Part shown: piece after piece, positions 16,773 through 16,859 of the stretch
Layout of the letters: each line of letters starts with the position of its first letter
Numbering within the stretch: position 1 is the stretch's first letter
Assembly (NCBI GenBank): GCA_018398765.1
Contig: JAHBMJ010002023.1
Span: forward strand, 7,357 to 24,215
Source: Chromera velia
Lineage: Eukaryota; Sar; Chromeraceae
DNA: 16,859 nucleotides
Direction of reading: 5' to 3'
Program-made: the position numbers and the translations under genes
The notes under the pieces: generated by a model
Told to the model about the DNA's origin: nothing
The model's database searches: none
Seen by the model: only the letters and a program-made list of their open reading frames with translations

Positions 16773-16859
16773 CCACACACACACACACACGCACGCACAC
16801 ACACACATACACACACACACACACACACGCACGCACACACACACATACACACACACACA
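16773..16859 (+). repeat. CA microsatellite with 38-bp higher-order unit, cut by the window end
   Basis: A CA array contains CGCACGC and CATAC variants. CGCACGC recurs at 16790 and 16828 and the T variant at 16808 and 16846, both 38 bp apart. On the minus strand the array reads as meaningless Cys-Val repeats. Confidence 0.9.

Noticed and set aside
16599-16858. Cys-Val repeat proteins on the minus strand
   Set aside because: They are direct translations of the CA satellite.
1-16859. CRISPR array, bacterial operon, rRNA or prophage
   Set aside because: There are no regularly spaced unique spacers, no rRNA blocks and no prokaryotic gene spacing. Introns, AATAAA signals and KH/AT-hook proteins point to a eukaryotic nucleus.

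Overview
The window is nuclear DNA from a eukaryote. Its genes have canonical GT-AG introns, UTRs carry AATAAA signals, and there is a multi-KH RNA-binding protein, a multispan membrane protein and an N-terminal myristoylation-type motif. It also has many di-, tri- and tetranucleotide microsatellites, long poly-G runs, strongly pyrimidine-rich introns and a marked preference for GGG glycine codons. This style fits a free-living protist alga; a chromerid alveolate such as Chromera is my best guess. No gene here fixes the lineage, so treat that as a guess. Two single N characters (3277 and 12472) both sit in G runs and look like assembly joins or uncalled bases.

Layout. Positions 1-406 are 3' flank. 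A tiny three-exon gene lies on the minus strand (407-908, 48 residues, very basic). It is divergent from a two-exon plus-strand gene (1538-2832, 284 residues, N-terminus MGNC) across about 630 bp of shared upstream DNA. The 3' half of exon 2 and its 3' flank then recur as an exact 896-bp direct repeat (2381-3276 and 3278-4173) joined by one N, most simply an unmerged contig overlap. From 4174 to 6806 there is no convincing gene: microsatellites, a poly-G block, an AT-rich island and a 74-bp direct repeat.

An intronless minus-strand gene (6807-8021) encodes a 404-residue multipass membrane protein with a TLC-like core. About 1.9 kb of intergenic or 5'-leader DNA (GT repeat, then a long purine-rich tract) precedes the best-supported gene, 9921-12407. 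It encodes an 828-residue protein with five KH or KH-like modules and a long Pro/Gln/Gly tail. From 12408 to about 16255 there is pyrimidine-rich DNA, two AT-rich islands and some weak candidate fragments. The window ends with a minus-strand coding exon (about 16256-16729) holding paired cysteines and an AT-hook, next to a CA satellite with 38-bp higher-order periodicity.

The genes do not form an obvious pathway. The clearest observations are the hidden 48-residue gene, the probable assembly duplication, the corrected start and internal HWD(S/N)F repeat of the membrane protein, and the canonical/degenerate KH pairing of the large protein. I did not find a mobile system, defence system or CRISPR array.
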